Of a stretch of 64,000 nucleotides of DNA, positions 1 through 7,790 are shown piece by piece. The translations under genes and the position numbers were made by a program. Under the pieces are notes generated by a model. That model was not told the DNA's origin. It searched no databases and saw nothing but the letters and a program-made list of their open reading frames with translations. Origin of the DNA: JAJFFW01 sp965263375. Its GTDB lineage: Bacteria > Pseudomonadota > Alphaproteobacteria > Caulobacterales > Parvularculaceae. Position 1 is the stretch's first letter. Each line of letters opens with the position of its first letter. Location: the NCBI GenBank assembly GCA_965263375.1, contig OZ253669.1, positions 1,984,001 through 2,048,000 on the forward strand, in the 5' to 3' direction.

Positions 1-1038
1 CCCGATAGCGTCGGCCAAATTAAGGTGCCTTATACTCGCTTTAACGGCCCGATCTCCCCCCACCGGGCGTTTGACGCCACAACCTTTCAGCTAAATGATC
101 TTAAAGAGATAAAAAAAGTCTTCCCAGGATCAACCGTAAACGATGTCGTCCTCGCTATTACCTCTGGCGGGGTGCGGAATTATCTTCAGTCAAAAAATGA
201 GCTGCCAAAAGAAACTTTGATTGTAAATTCGCCAGTGAATTTAAGGCGCCAAAGTAAGAGTGAAAAATTTGTTCCGAAGGCTGATGGAAACAACATTTCC
301 ACTATGACAGCCCCAATCTATACAAATATTCCAGATCCAAGCGAACGATTAAAAGCGATTACACGCGCGACAAAAGCCGCAAAACAAGGCAAAAGCGGCC
401 TTCAAGCACGGATTTTCATGGATATTACAAAACATGTGCCCGCCATGTCGCAATCACTTTTATTGCGCTATTTGGTGAACAATAGCTCCCTTGCACCAAA
501 CACAGGTAATTTCATTGTCTCAAATGTCGCCAGCCTTCCGGTGCCTGTCTATTTTTGCGGCGCGAAATTAACGGAAATGTTCGGCATGGCGCCGATTGCG
601 GGCAATCTCGGCCTATTCATTGCCACACCAAGTTATGCCGGAAAAATCTCATTCTGCCTAACAACCACCCGCGATATTATTCCTGACACCCCCTTCTTTA
701 TTGATTGTTTAAAGGGCGCCTTTGCTGAACTCCAAGATGTGGCGAACGAGCGCAAGAAAAATCAGACAAAAAGGCCAGTTAAACGCACCGGCCCACGCGG
801 CGAGCGTTTCAGACTGCGTGTCTCTCCCAATGGGCATTCTTCCACCCTTACTGGCAATAAATCCACAGCTGGCGCACAAGCAAAGACAACGACCGCCCGC
901 AGTAAGGCGGCCAGCGCTTCAAAAGCCAAACCCAGCACCGCAAAAGCTAAAACGACGGGGAAAGCACAACCCCAGCAAGACGCCTCTAGTGAGGACACAA
1001 ATGGCGCCTCCAAGACCACGACACGCACAATAAACTAA
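1..1038 (+). CDS. Wax ester synthase/diacylglycerol acyltransferase (WS/DGAT), C-terminal part
   Basis: The reading frame is open from base 1, so the 5' end and the N-terminal HHxxxDG active-site half lie outside the window; the GTG at 25 is internal. What remains matches the WS/DGAT C-terminal half (DUF1298-type): NDVVLAITSGGVRNYL near the start, and a GNFIVSNV...PVYFCGA block followed by GNLGLF and SYAGKISF. The family esterifies acyl-CoA to long-chain alcohols or diacylglycerol, making storage wax esters or triacylglycerol at the inner membrane. The last ~90 residues (from about base 750) are an extra low-complexity tail rich in Lys, Ala, Thr and Ser, not part of the enzyme fold. The next genes are a hydrolase and a phasin with similar tails, suggesting a lipid-inclusion cluster. 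Confidence 0.85.
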   Translation, partial: PDSVGQIKVPYTRFNGPISPHRAFDATTFQLNDLKEIKKVFPGSTVNDVVLAITSGGVRNYLQSKNELPKETLIVNSPVNLRRQSKSEKFVPKADGNNISTMTAPIYTNIPDPSERLKAITRATKAAKQGKSGLQARIFMDITKHVPAMSQSLLLRYLVNNSSLAPNTGNFIVSNVASLPVPVYFCGAKLTEMFGMAPIAGNLGLFIATPSYAGKISFCLTTTRDIIPDTPFFIDCLKGAFAELQDVANERKKNQTKRPVKRTGPRGERFRLRVSPNGHSSTLTGNKSTAGAQAKTTTARSKAASASKAKPSTAKAKTTGKAQPQQDASSEDTNGASKTTTRTIN

Positions 1039-1056
1039 GCAGAAACAACACCATAT

Positions 1057-1097
1057 CTATATGTGGTTGCCCCAATCATTTTAGCAACCATATATAG
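1057..1097 (+). terminator. Hairpin after the acyltransferase gene
   Basis: Arms at 1057-1070 (CTATATGTGGTTGC) and 1084-1097 (GCAACCATATATAG) pair over 14 positions with one G-T wobble, with a 13-nt loop. It sits 19 nt after the stop. No U-run follows directly, so it may be an mRNA 3'-end stabiliser rather than an intrinsic terminator. Confidence 0.4.
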
Positions 1098-1187
1098 TGC
1101 GGATATATTTAAAATTCGAGTTTTTTTCATTGCCCCAGCAATGCGATTTTGAGTATGTTTACCTGCTTAGTGTAAGTGAGTGTTACT

Positions 1188-2135
1188 ATGCCTGATGCGA
1201 CATCAAATGATCTAAAAGCGCCGACCCTGTCTTCGCTGCCGTTTGATATTGCGCGGGCCATGACTGAGGCTACGACCCTGCCCGCGGCAAGTATCTTGCT
1301 GTCTATGGCGCCAAGCGGCGACGGACATCCCGTTGTTGTGTGTCCCCCTTTTCTCGCTGACGACGCGAGCACCACCTTTTTACGGAATTATTTAAAGTCA
1401 AAGAATTACTATGTGCACGGTTGGAATTTAGGGGTCAATCTTGGCCCTCAAATCCTCGGTGACGGCTCTGAACTTCTCGCCAAACGCGTGATTGAAGTCC
1501 ATGAAAAGCAAAACCGCAAAGTATCCCTGGTAGGCTGGAGCCTCGGGGGGGTTATGGCGCGCGAGCTTGCAAAAATTATTCCCGATCATATTCGCCAAGT
1601 TATCACTTTAGGCAGCCCAATCTCAGGCAATACTGACGGGGTGAACAGCAATGTGCGTTGGGTCCTTCAACAAGTTTCCGGCTATGAGGAAGACAGTGTT
1701 GACTGGCAAAATTTAGTACACGAAATTCATTTGCCGCCCAAAGACGTTCCCAGTACCTCCATTTACACAAAATCCGACGCAATTGTCTCCTGGCGGATCT
1801 GTCAGGAATACCCATCCGATTTCACGGACAATATTGAAATTTACGGCAGCCATTTGGGACTTGGCGTAAACCCTGCTGTGTACTTTGCTGTAGCGGACCG
1901 CCTAGCGCTACCAGAAAATGAATGGAGCCCGTTTGATCGCACAGCCTCTATTTGGCGTCGAGCCATGTACCCATCTAGCGGGCATAACACTTCCGGTGCT
2001 GAAAAAAGACAAGCGCCCCAAGAACAACCGCCATCTAAAAAGCCCGCACAAACAAAAAAAGCAAACGGCGCCGCAACCACAAAAGCTAGAACAACATCAA
2101 GAGCCGGGTCTAAAACAGCAGTTCAAAAAGCATAA
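1188..2135 (+). CDS. Alpha/beta hydrolase with Lys/Ala-rich C-terminal tail
   Basis: Alpha/beta-hydrolase fold. The nucleophile elbow is GWSLGG with Ser118 (counting from the ATG at 1188); a later Asp (KSDAIVSW) and His (GSHLGLGVNP) complete a plausible triad. ATG 1188 is preferred over an in-frame GTG at 1176. No signal peptide is visible, so it is probably cytoplasmic. The esterase/lipase substrate is unknown. The last ~50 residues are a Lys/Ala/Thr/Gln tail like those on the upstream acyltransferase and the downstream phasin. The stop lies 1 base from the stop of the convergent phasin gene in a T-rich stretch. A role in storage-lipid turnover is inferred from position only. Confidence 0.75.
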   Translation: MPDATSNDLKAPTLSSLPFDIARAMTEATTLPAASILLSMAPSGDGHPVVVCPPFLADDASTTFLRNYLKSKNYYVHGWNLGVNLGPQILGDGSELLAKRVIEVHEKQNRKVSLVGWSLGGVMARELAKIIPDHIRQVITLGSPISGNTDGVNSNVRWVLQQVSGYEEDSVDWQNLVHEIHLPPKDVPSTSIYTKSDAIVSWRICQEYPSDFTDNIEIYGSHLGLGVNPAVYFAVADRLALPENEWSPFDRTASIWRRAMYPSSGHNTSGAEKRQAPQEQPPSKKPAQTKKANGAATTKARTTSRAGSKTAVQKA

Positions 2136-2136
2136 A

Positions 2137-2775
2137 CTATTTTTTTTCTTTTTTTCGTATCTTTGAAATATAATCTGTAACGGGAGTGATGCTTTCCTTG
2201 CCCTTACTTGCCGCGAGGGAAGAAACATCTTTTACTTGCATTAACATCTGCTCAACAGTCTCGCGAACTGCTTCGCGCTGAATTCGTAATGAATCGCCTA
2301 AATCCTCAGCATCAATCATTTCTTTTAATGCATAAAAAGTACGGTCTGTATTTTCTTGTGCATTTTCAATGATCGCTAACATAACTTCACGGCGCGTATC
2401 ATCCAATTTCCCGCCGGCTTGTGTAAGAGCCGTCGCCGCCTCAGCATAGTTTTCACGCATTTGTCCGACAATTTCTTGCAAATCAATTTGCGCATCCTTT
2501 AAAGCATTCGCAGCAGGCGCCGCCACTCCAGCACTCATAGACGCTGCTTTTTTCAATGCGCCTTTCCCAGCATTGCCCAAACCCAATTTTCTAGAAGCGG
2601 CCTTTTTCGGGACAGGCGCCCTTTTAGCCGCAGCCTTGATGCGCGCCTTTGCCCGTGTCGTCTTACTTTTTGCGCTCGACGTTACTTTTGCAGCCGCCTT
2701 CTTTTTCGCCCCAACCTTTGCCGGAGCTTTCTTAGTGGCTTTCTTCTTAGACGTAGTTTTCTTATTTGTGGTCAT
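2137..2775 (-). CDS. Phasin-family protein with histone-like N-terminal tail
   Basis: About 212 residues from the ATG at 2775; the reading frame extends 16 codons further upstream without a good start. The first ~75 residues are almost entirely Lys, Ala, Thr and Ser (KKTTSKKKATKKAPAKV style), resembling H1-like or PhaF-type DNA-binding tails. The rest is a predicted amphipathic helical phasin region (LQEIVGQMRENYAEAATALTQ ... TFYALKEMIDAEDLGD). Phasins coat polyhydroxyalkanoate or other lipid granules, and tailed versions can tether granules to the nucleoid. An alpha/beta hydrolase gene lies 60 bp upstream on the same strand, suggesting one transcript. The phasin call rests on length, helical pattern and context. 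Confidence 0.72.
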   Translation of the reverse strand: MTTNKKTTSKKKATKKAPAKVGAKKKAAAKVTSSAKSKTTRAKARIKAAAKRAPVPKKAASRKLGLGNAGKGALKKAASMSAGVAAPAANALKDAQIDLQEIVGQMRENYAEAATALTQAGGKLDDTRREVMLAIIENAQENTDRTFYALKEMIDAEDLGDSLRIQREAVRETVEQMLMQVKDVSSLAASKGKESITPVTDYISKIRKKEKK

Positions 2776-2835
2776 ACGTTTATTCTCACTTACGCCAAAG
2801 CGCAGAAATAAACACAACATCAACGCTTAAGGCAA

Positions 2836-3762
2836 TTAAGCCGCTTCGGTTTCACCTGAGCGGCCTGCCGCTTCAGCTGATTTCAAATGATCAATGATCA
2901 ACTTTGCAATACGCGGTATATACTTCTTGGGGAGATCATGCCCTAATCCGGGAATAATCTCAAATTTTCCGTGCTTTATGCAACGCAAAATATCTTGGCC
3001 AGCCGCAATTGGCGTCATGGGGTCAGCGCCGCCTTGTATAATCAGTGTCGGGCACTTAACCTTCTTGGCCCATTGCCGCGTGCTGCCTGTTCGAAGAATG
3101 GCGGCGATCTGCCGATTAATGCCTGCTGGATAGTAAGAACGCTCAAAATAGTCTTCCGCCCATTGACGCAAGGCTTTCTCACTAAATCCGCCAGTTTTTG
3201 TCCCAATAAGCTTCCGTGTTGCAACAATATCTGCGATGACTTCTTCCCGGCTCGACTTAGTTATCTCATCACCGGAAAGCATTTTCTTTAAAAGTTCAAC
3301 CGGCGGTTTAGGTAAACTAGGATGATTTGTCGTTGACAAAAGGCTTGTAAAGCTAATCACACGGGAATTATTTTTCGCCGTGATGATTTGGCCAATCATG
3401 CCCCCCATCGACATGCCAAGAATATGTATCTTTTCTATCTCTAACTCGTTCAGAAGACTGACCGCATCTCGAGCCATAGCGACAAGAGAATATGGCGCTA
3501 AGTTAGCAAGCCCGATGGGCCCGCCAATCGCGTAATAAGCTGGCCTAATCGCGCGTTTATCGTGCAACTTTTCAGATTTTCCAATATCGCGATTGTCAAA
3601 GCGAATTGTCCGAAACCCTTGCGCATTCAATCGGTCAACCAATTCCGTCGGCCAATATGTCAATTGGTCAGCCAAACCATTAATCATTAAGATTGATGGT
3701 CCGTTTTTTGGACCCGAAACTTCATATTCGAGACGAACTGAATTTGCTTCCACCGATGGCAT
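2836..3762 (-). CDS. Alpha/beta-fold hydrolase
   Basis: A 308-residue alpha/beta hydrolase of the esterase/epoxide-hydrolase type. The N-terminal oxyanion region is INGLADQLTYW, the nucleophile elbow is GMSMGG with Ser118, the acid is in GGADPMTP and the base is His in GLGHDLP. Length is normal for the family and no signal peptide is seen. It is first of a probable two-gene minus-strand unit with the phasin, so a lipase, esterase or PHA-depolymerase-like role is plausible; the substrate cannot be read from the sequence. Confidence 0.78.
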   Translation of the reverse strand: MPSVEANSVRLEYEVSGPKNGPSILMINGLADQLTYWPTELVDRLNAQGFRTIRFDNRDIGKSEKLHDKRAIRPAYYAIGGPIGLANLAPYSLVAMARDAVSLLNELEIEKIHILGMSMGGMIGQIITAKNNSRVISFTSLLSTTNHPSLPKPPVELLKKMLSGDEITKSSREEVIADIVATRKLIGTKTGGFSEKALRQWAEDYFERSYYPAGINRQIAAILRTGSTRQWAKKVKCPTLIIQGGADPMTPIAAGQDILRCIKHGKFEIIPGLGHDLPKKYIPRIAKLIIDHLKSAEAAGRSGETEAA

Positions 3763-4073
3763 TAAGCACTCCGCTTTTGCCTAACTAATAAAAAGCGTAT
3801 CCCGACAAAAACACTCGCTCTAAACCTATTCACGTCAGCGGGAAGAATTATCGTTTATCTTTTTGAAAGGCGTATCTGAATTTGACTCAAGACCCTAATA
3901 TACACGACATGCAATCACCACACCGCAATCGACTGAGGCCAGAAAAAAATAGGAAAAATCGCTGACTTTAGCAGAATCATCTACTTTCTATGGTCATCCA
4001 TAAAAAACGCCCAACAAAATGGTTGAACATCTATTACGTTACACCCAAAGAGTGTACTAATTCTGACAAAGGT
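3763..4073. other. Intergenic stretch with no gene seen
   Basis: This 311-base AT-rich stretch lies between the 5' end of the hydrolase gene and the 3' end of grxD. No convincing ORF, RNA gene or strong hairpin is visible. It must hold the promoter of the hydrolase/phasin unit. Confidence 0.5.
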
Positions 4074-4409
4074 TTATGCCGCGAGAGAAACGCCTTTTTC
4101 CTCCAAAAAGGAGCGCAGCTCACCCTGCTCGAACATTTCCTTCACAATATCACATCCACCGACAAACTCTCCTTTTACATAGAGCTGTGGAATTGTAGGC
4201 CAATCGGAAAAGTCTTTAATGCCCTGACGGACGTCGTCGTCCTCAAGCACATTTGTTGAAGCAAAGGTGACGCCCAAATAGTCCAGAATTTGGACAACCA
4301 CCGAAGAAAAACCACACTGTGGAAATTGCGGCGTTCCTTTCATAAACAACATCACGTCATTGTCGTCTATTTTTGCTTTAATCTCACCTTGAGCAGGGTT
4401 TTCAGACAT
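4074..4409 (-). CDS. grxD: Monothiol glutaredoxin, Grx4 family
   Basis: A 111-residue class II monothiol glutaredoxin. The active-site signature CGFS is at residues 32-35, after MLFMKGTPQFPQ, and the glutathione-binding GGCDIV motif is near the C-terminus. These proteins bind a bridging [2Fe-2S] cluster with glutathione, usually partner BolA, and pass clusters to target proteins and iron sensors. In many alphaproteobacteria grxD follows bolA; here no bolA is adjacent and the upstream neighbour is hisG. Length and motifs are complete. Confidence 0.93.
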   Translation of the reverse strand: MSENPAQGEIKAKIDDNDVMLFMKGTPQFPQCGFSSVVVQILDYLGVTFASTNVLEDDDVRQGIKDFSDWPTIPQLYVKGEFVGGCDIVKEMFEQGELRSFLEEKGVSLAA

Positions 4410-4465
4410 CTTCTAATTCCTTTCGCCAAAAGTTCGATTGTCGGCAATAATACTTTAATTGCTAG

Positions 4466-4477
4466 CTAGGCGCCTAG
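4466..4477. other. 12-bp perfect palindrome between hisG and grxD
   Basis: CTAGGCGCCTAG reads identically on both strands and lies in the 115-bp gap upstream of grxD. It could be a protein-binding site or chance; nothing else supports it. Confidence 0.3.
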
Positions 4478-4524
4478 GTCTTGATCGTCAAGGCCTGCGA
4501 GCTGGATACCACGTTTCCAAATGC

Positions 4525-5412
4525 TTATGGCATTAACTTCTCGATCGGCATGACGAGAATAGCGCTAGCGCCAAGATCTTTCAGCTTTTCAAGAGTTGTC
4601 CAGAATACATTCTCACGGCAAACAGCGTGGATAGCCACCTTGTCGCTCTGCCCAGCAAGCTCAAGAATAGTCGGTGCATCCGAGCCTGGTAAAATCTTAG
4701 TAATCGCTTCAATGGCGGATCTTGGGGCGTTCATCATGACGTATTTCGACTCACGCGACGCCAAAACGCCCTTAATGCGCTTTAATAGCGCTTCAAATAC
4801 TTGATTTTTCTCTTCAGAAAAAGACGCCTTATTGCGGATCAAGATGGCCTGTGACCGAAAGACGGCCGCGCCTGGCTTCAATCCATTTGCCTCTAATGTT
4901 GCGCCGGTCGAAACGATATCACAAATCGCATCCGCCACTTTAAGCCGCGGCGCCACTTCAACAGCTCCGTTCATCATAACGGCTTCAGCCTTCACGCCTT
5001 CCTTGTCTAAGAACGCTTTGGTAAGCCCAGGATAGGACGTCGCGATGCGCTTTCCGTCAAATGCCCCAGTTGACACATCCGCCCATTCTCTTGGGGCGGC
5101 CAACATTAAGTTACAACGCGAAAACCCAAGATCCATAACACGCTCAGCTGGAGTTGGGTGGTCAACTGTTAAACGCTCTTCCTCAAAAACGTTTTCGCCG
5201 ATAATCCCCAAATCACACGCGCCATCAGCAACAAAGGCTGGAATATCATCATCACGCACAAGCAGAACATCGATCGGCATATCCGTAACACGGCCATAGA
5301 GACGGTCGCGCGCACGAATAATTTTCAATCCACAGTTCGTGAATAGATCGAAACTGCCCTCTGACAGGCGACCTGATTTCTGGATGGCAATTCGTAAGCG
5401 CTCGTCGCTCAT
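4525..5412 (-). CDS. hisG: ATP phosphoribosyltransferase, long form
   Basis: Catalyses the first step of histidine synthesis, ATP + PRPP to N1-(5-phosphoribosyl)-ATP. The 295 residues match the long HisG form, with the catalytic pair of domains (SGRLSEGSFDLF at the N-terminus, PRPP-loop region DAICDIVSTGATLEANGL) and a C-terminal ACT-like regulatory domain ending in ILVMPIEKLMP. Long HisG works alone and is feedback-inhibited by histidine, so no HisZ is needed and none is present. AAGGA sits 8 nt before the ATG. The stop of a 39-codon upstream ORF lies 12 nt before the start. No other his gene is in the window. Confidence 0.94.
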   Translation of the reverse strand: MSDERLRIAIQKSGRLSEGSFDLFTNCGLKIIRARDRLYGRVTDMPIDVLLVRDDDIPAFVADGACDLGIIGENVFEEERLTVDHPTPAERVMDLGFSRCNLMLAAPREWADVSTGAFDGKRIATSYPGLTKAFLDKEGVKAEAVMMNGAVEVAPRLKVADAICDIVSTGATLEANGLKPGAAVFRSQAILIRNKASFSEEKNQVFEALLKRIKGVLASRESKYVMMNAPRSAIEAITKILPGSDAPTILELAGQSDKVAIHAVCRENVFWTTLEKLKDLGASAILVMPIEKLMP

Positions 5413-5424
5413 ATTATATTCCTT

Positions 5425-5544
5425 TTAGGCGGCCTGTTCCTTCAATGAGTGCGGGGCAATCCCACTCAGGCGCATTGCAGTTTCAATAAACCGCTCGCGC
5501 GTCGAATCAAGCCCTGCAGGGCTGATGGAACAATTCAAGAACAC
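5425..5544 (-). CDS. Short upstream ORF or gene remnant ahead of hisG
   Basis: Frame open on the minus strand from a GTG at 5544 (or a TTG at 5538) to a TAA at 5425, giving 39 codons and ending 12 nt before the hisG ATG. The translation has a protein-like pattern (AGLDSTRERFIETAMRLSGI, ending HSLKEQAA). A stop closes the frame just upstream. It is not a His-rich attenuator peptide: it has one histidine. It may be a small translationally coupled protein or the surviving 3' end of a deleted gene. I do not recognise it. Confidence 0.35.
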   Translation of the reverse strand: MFLNCSISPAGLDSTRERFIETAMRLSGIAPHSLKEQAA

Positions 5545-5628
5545 AAAAATTGGGATAATTTACCCGCAAAGGGTATAGTTTTTAGCTTGCATTAAGTGAT
5601 CGGGCTTAGTACCAACCAGGTTTCAAAA

Positions 5629-5704
5629 GCCCCTATAGCTCAGCTGGTAGAGCAACTGATTTGTAATCAGTAGGTCCGCGGTTCGAGTCCGTGTGGGGGC
5701 ACCA
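5629..5704 (+). tRNA. tRNA-Thr (anticodon TGT)
   Basis: A 76-nt cloverleaf. Acceptor arm GCCCCTA pairs with TGGGGGC, D-arm AGCTCAGCTGGTAGAGC, anticodon stem ACTGA/TCAGT with loop TTTGTAA giving anticodon TGT, T-arm with GGTTCGAGTCC, and an encoded CCA end. It reads ACA threonine codons. Confidence 0.97.
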
Positions 5705-5765
5705 GCAATCTCTAAAGAAAATCAATAAGCCTTTTATTAGGCCGCGCGCTTCTATCTCATCCTTG

Positions 5766-5799
5766 AAAAAAGGAGCCGCGAGGGGAACTAAATCGCGGC
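5766..5799 (-). terminator. Intrinsic terminator overlapping the kdgK stop
   Basis: On the minus strand GCCGCGA (5799-5793) pairs with TCGCGGC (5781-5775), followed by TCC and six T residues (5771-5766). The kdgK stop codon lies in the loop, so the stem includes the last sense codons. Confidence 0.7.
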
Positions 5800-6768
5800 G
5801 CCTAATTCTCGACCCAGTAATCGATCATCACGCATCTGCGCAAAAAGCTCTTGTCGCTCGATAATGGCGCCGGGCGAAGAGACAATGATACGCGCCACCC
5901 TAGCGGCAAGGGCGCACGCTTCTTCAGGCGCCTTTCCGCGCAGCCGAAAGGCGAGATAAGCGCCCGCGAAAGAATCCCCTGCAGCGGTCGTGTCAACAAC
6001 CTTTTGTGCAGGCGAGAAAGGGACGTGAAAGCGCCTACCTTCACAGGCGCCAAAGACACCACCCTCCCCTGATTTCAAGATTGCCTCTTTAACCCCGCTC
6101 CGCTCAAGTTCACTCATCTGCGCTTCTTCCTCGCGCCTACCAAACAGGGCCACGTCATCATCGGCGCCAGTAAGAACAATATCCGCGTGGGCGTATGCTT
6201 TCGTTGTCATTTCCGCGGCGATGGCGTGGGAATCCCAAAGAACTGGCCGATAATTCGGGTCAAAAGCGATCGTAACGCCGCTAGCTTTCGCTTTCTTAAT
6301 GAACTGAAAGAACAAATCACGCTGCTCTTGTTTTAAGATCGCGAGCGTGATGCCGGAGTAATAAATCACATCGCCATCCCCCAGCGCTTTGTCGTCAATT
6401 CGCGCTAAGGCAACTGTTAATTCACGCGCGGCCGAATTACTGCGCCAATACGAAAAAGAACGCTCACCAACTTCATCAGTATCAATAACATATAACCCAG
6501 GGGTTCTTCCTGGCAGCTGTATTGTGTAATTCGTAGAGATCCCTTCCTCGCGCCATGCGGACATCATCGCCGCAGATAGCCCGTCCTGTCCAACACAACT
6601 AACAAATTCCACATCGCACCCGATGGGGGCAAGGCGCTTTAAATATACAGCTGTATTGTAAGCATCGCCAGCGAACGAGCGCCGATAATTATCGCCGCCG
6701 ACGAACGACAGTTCAACCATGCACTCACCAATGGCGTAAACGGTTTTGCGTTGAATGCTATTGCTCAT
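5788..6768 (-). CDS. kdgK: 2-dehydro-3-deoxygluconokinase (PfkB family)
   Basis: A 326-residue ribokinase-family sugar kinase. KDG-kinase features include the N-terminal GECMVELS, FAGDAYNTAVYLKRL (sugar pocket), GERSFSYWRSNSAAR, FDPNYRPVLW, and the C-terminal PfkB signature DTTAAGDSFAGAYL with the catalytic Asp. It phosphorylates 2-keto-3-deoxygluconate to KDPG, feeding the Entner-Doudoroff aldolase step. No other ED gene is next to it; it appears to be a single-gene unit closed by its own terminator. The substrate call is by family pattern. Confidence 0.85.
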   Translation of the reverse strand: MSNSIQRKTVYAIGECMVELSFVGGDNYRRSFAGDAYNTAVYLKRLAPIGCDVEFVSCVGQDGLSAAMMSAWREEGISTNYTIQLPGRTPGLYVIDTDEVGERSFSYWRSNSAARELTVALARIDDKALGDGDVIYYSGITLAILKQEQRDLFFQFIKKAKASGVTIAFDPNYRPVLWDSHAIAAEMTTKAYAHADIVLTGADDDVALFGRREEEAQMSELERSGVKEAILKSGEGGVFGACEGRRFHVPFSPAQKVVDTTAAGDSFAGAYLAFRLRGKAPEEACALAARVARIIVSSPGAIIERQELFAQMRDDRLLGRELGAAI

Positions 6769-7367
6769 AATACAAGATCAAACCTTTTATTCGAATATGT
6801 TCTATCCCCTAACATTGGGGATACGTAATCGACGATTAAAACCGAGCACTCTTCCCAGAATAAAAATACAGCGATACACGCACGGCAATTTTTTTTTAAC
6901 ATTCGTTGTCATTTTCTAAAACCTGTATTGCGGGAAAATAGCTTCCTCGCATAGCGCGTCCCTCAAAAATATCGTGGTCAAATATACCGCGCACATATCA
7001 CAATCTTCTGACAAGAATCCGGTTTTATGCAAAACCATAAGGCGCCGAAAGCAATTCGGTGAGCCGCATTCCCTTAATACAAGACTAGTGAGCGAGCATA
7101 CCTTATGTTTAAACGAGACTAAATTAAGCTTATGGTCCTTACCTCGCTCAACATAAGCCTCCAATGCAAAGATGACTGATAACAATTTTATTATATTTTT
7201 ATTAGGCTCCACAGGCCTATCACAACCGCATCATGCATACATGTAATCTTTCTACGAACATTTTTCCCTATAAAATTAACCCTTTATTTGCAATGCATTT
7301 ACCAAATTTTGAGTAGTTGCAGCTAATAAAATAGATTATCAGGACCCTTCCCGATTGGAATGTCCGT
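6769..7367. other. AT-rich intergenic region, no confident gene
   Basis: About 600 bases between kdgK and the TonB-C protein. A 98-codon minus-strand frame (7212-6916, GTG start, no ribosome-binding site, Cys-containing) is present, but its composition does not look convincingly coding. The stretch should hold the kdgK promoter and, near 7300-7367, that of the TonB-C gene. No RNA gene seen. Confidence 0.45.
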
Positions 7368-7721
7368 ATGATGGGTGTAAGTATGACTTTAAATAAAACA
7401 AAACTGTTCGCAGCAGCTATCGTTATGACTGTAAACGCATCAATTCTAGCGCAACCTTCTTTTGCCGAAGGCCCAAAGCTTATTAAAGCTGTGCCGCCTG
7501 AATATCCGCGCTCAGCCATGCGCCGCAATATTGAAGGCGTAGTTGTGTTAGGCCTTAACATTGATGATGGCGGTAATGTTTTAGAAGCGCAGGTATTAGA
7601 AGCTGAAAAACCTGGCATTTTTGATAAATCAGCGATTTTAGCCGCAAAAAAATGGAAATACGCACCGGGCGAACCAGCGGAAAACCATCGGGCCGAAATA
7701 AACTTTCGCCTCACTGAATAG
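7368..7721 (+). CDS. Secreted TonB C-terminal-domain protein
   Basis: A 117-residue protein with an N-terminal signal peptide (about residues 8-33, ending near SFAEG). The rest is a TonB C-terminal fold: KAVPPEYPRSAMRRNIEGVVVLGLNIDDGGNV, then a DKSAILAAKKWKY helix and a final strand (AEINFRL). It lacks the TonB membrane anchor and Pro-rich spacer, so it is a free periplasmic TonB-C module, not a classical energy transducer. An in-frame ATG also lies at 7383. The chemoreceptor gene follows after ~70 bp on the same strand. Function unknown. Confidence 0.75.
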   Translation: MMGVSMTLNKTKLFAAAIVMTVNASILAQPSFAEGPKLIKAVPPEYPRSAMRRNIEGVVVLGLNIDDGGNVLEAQVLEAEKPGIFDKSAILAAKKWKYAPGEPAENHRAEINFRLTE

Positions 7722-7790
7722 TCGCGTCAATCGTTAAAAATTTATTCTCTTTTTGGCAGGACTCCACAACATCACGTGGAGCAAGGCATC

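Noticed and set aside
5400..5580. Histidine attenuator upstream of hisG
   Set aside because: No run of His codons and no terminator/antiterminator pair found.
6916..7212. 98-codon minus-strand ORF with several Cys residues
   Set aside because: GTG start without ribosome-binding site, no recognisable domain, composition like the surrounding intergenic DNA; left as part of the intergenic region.
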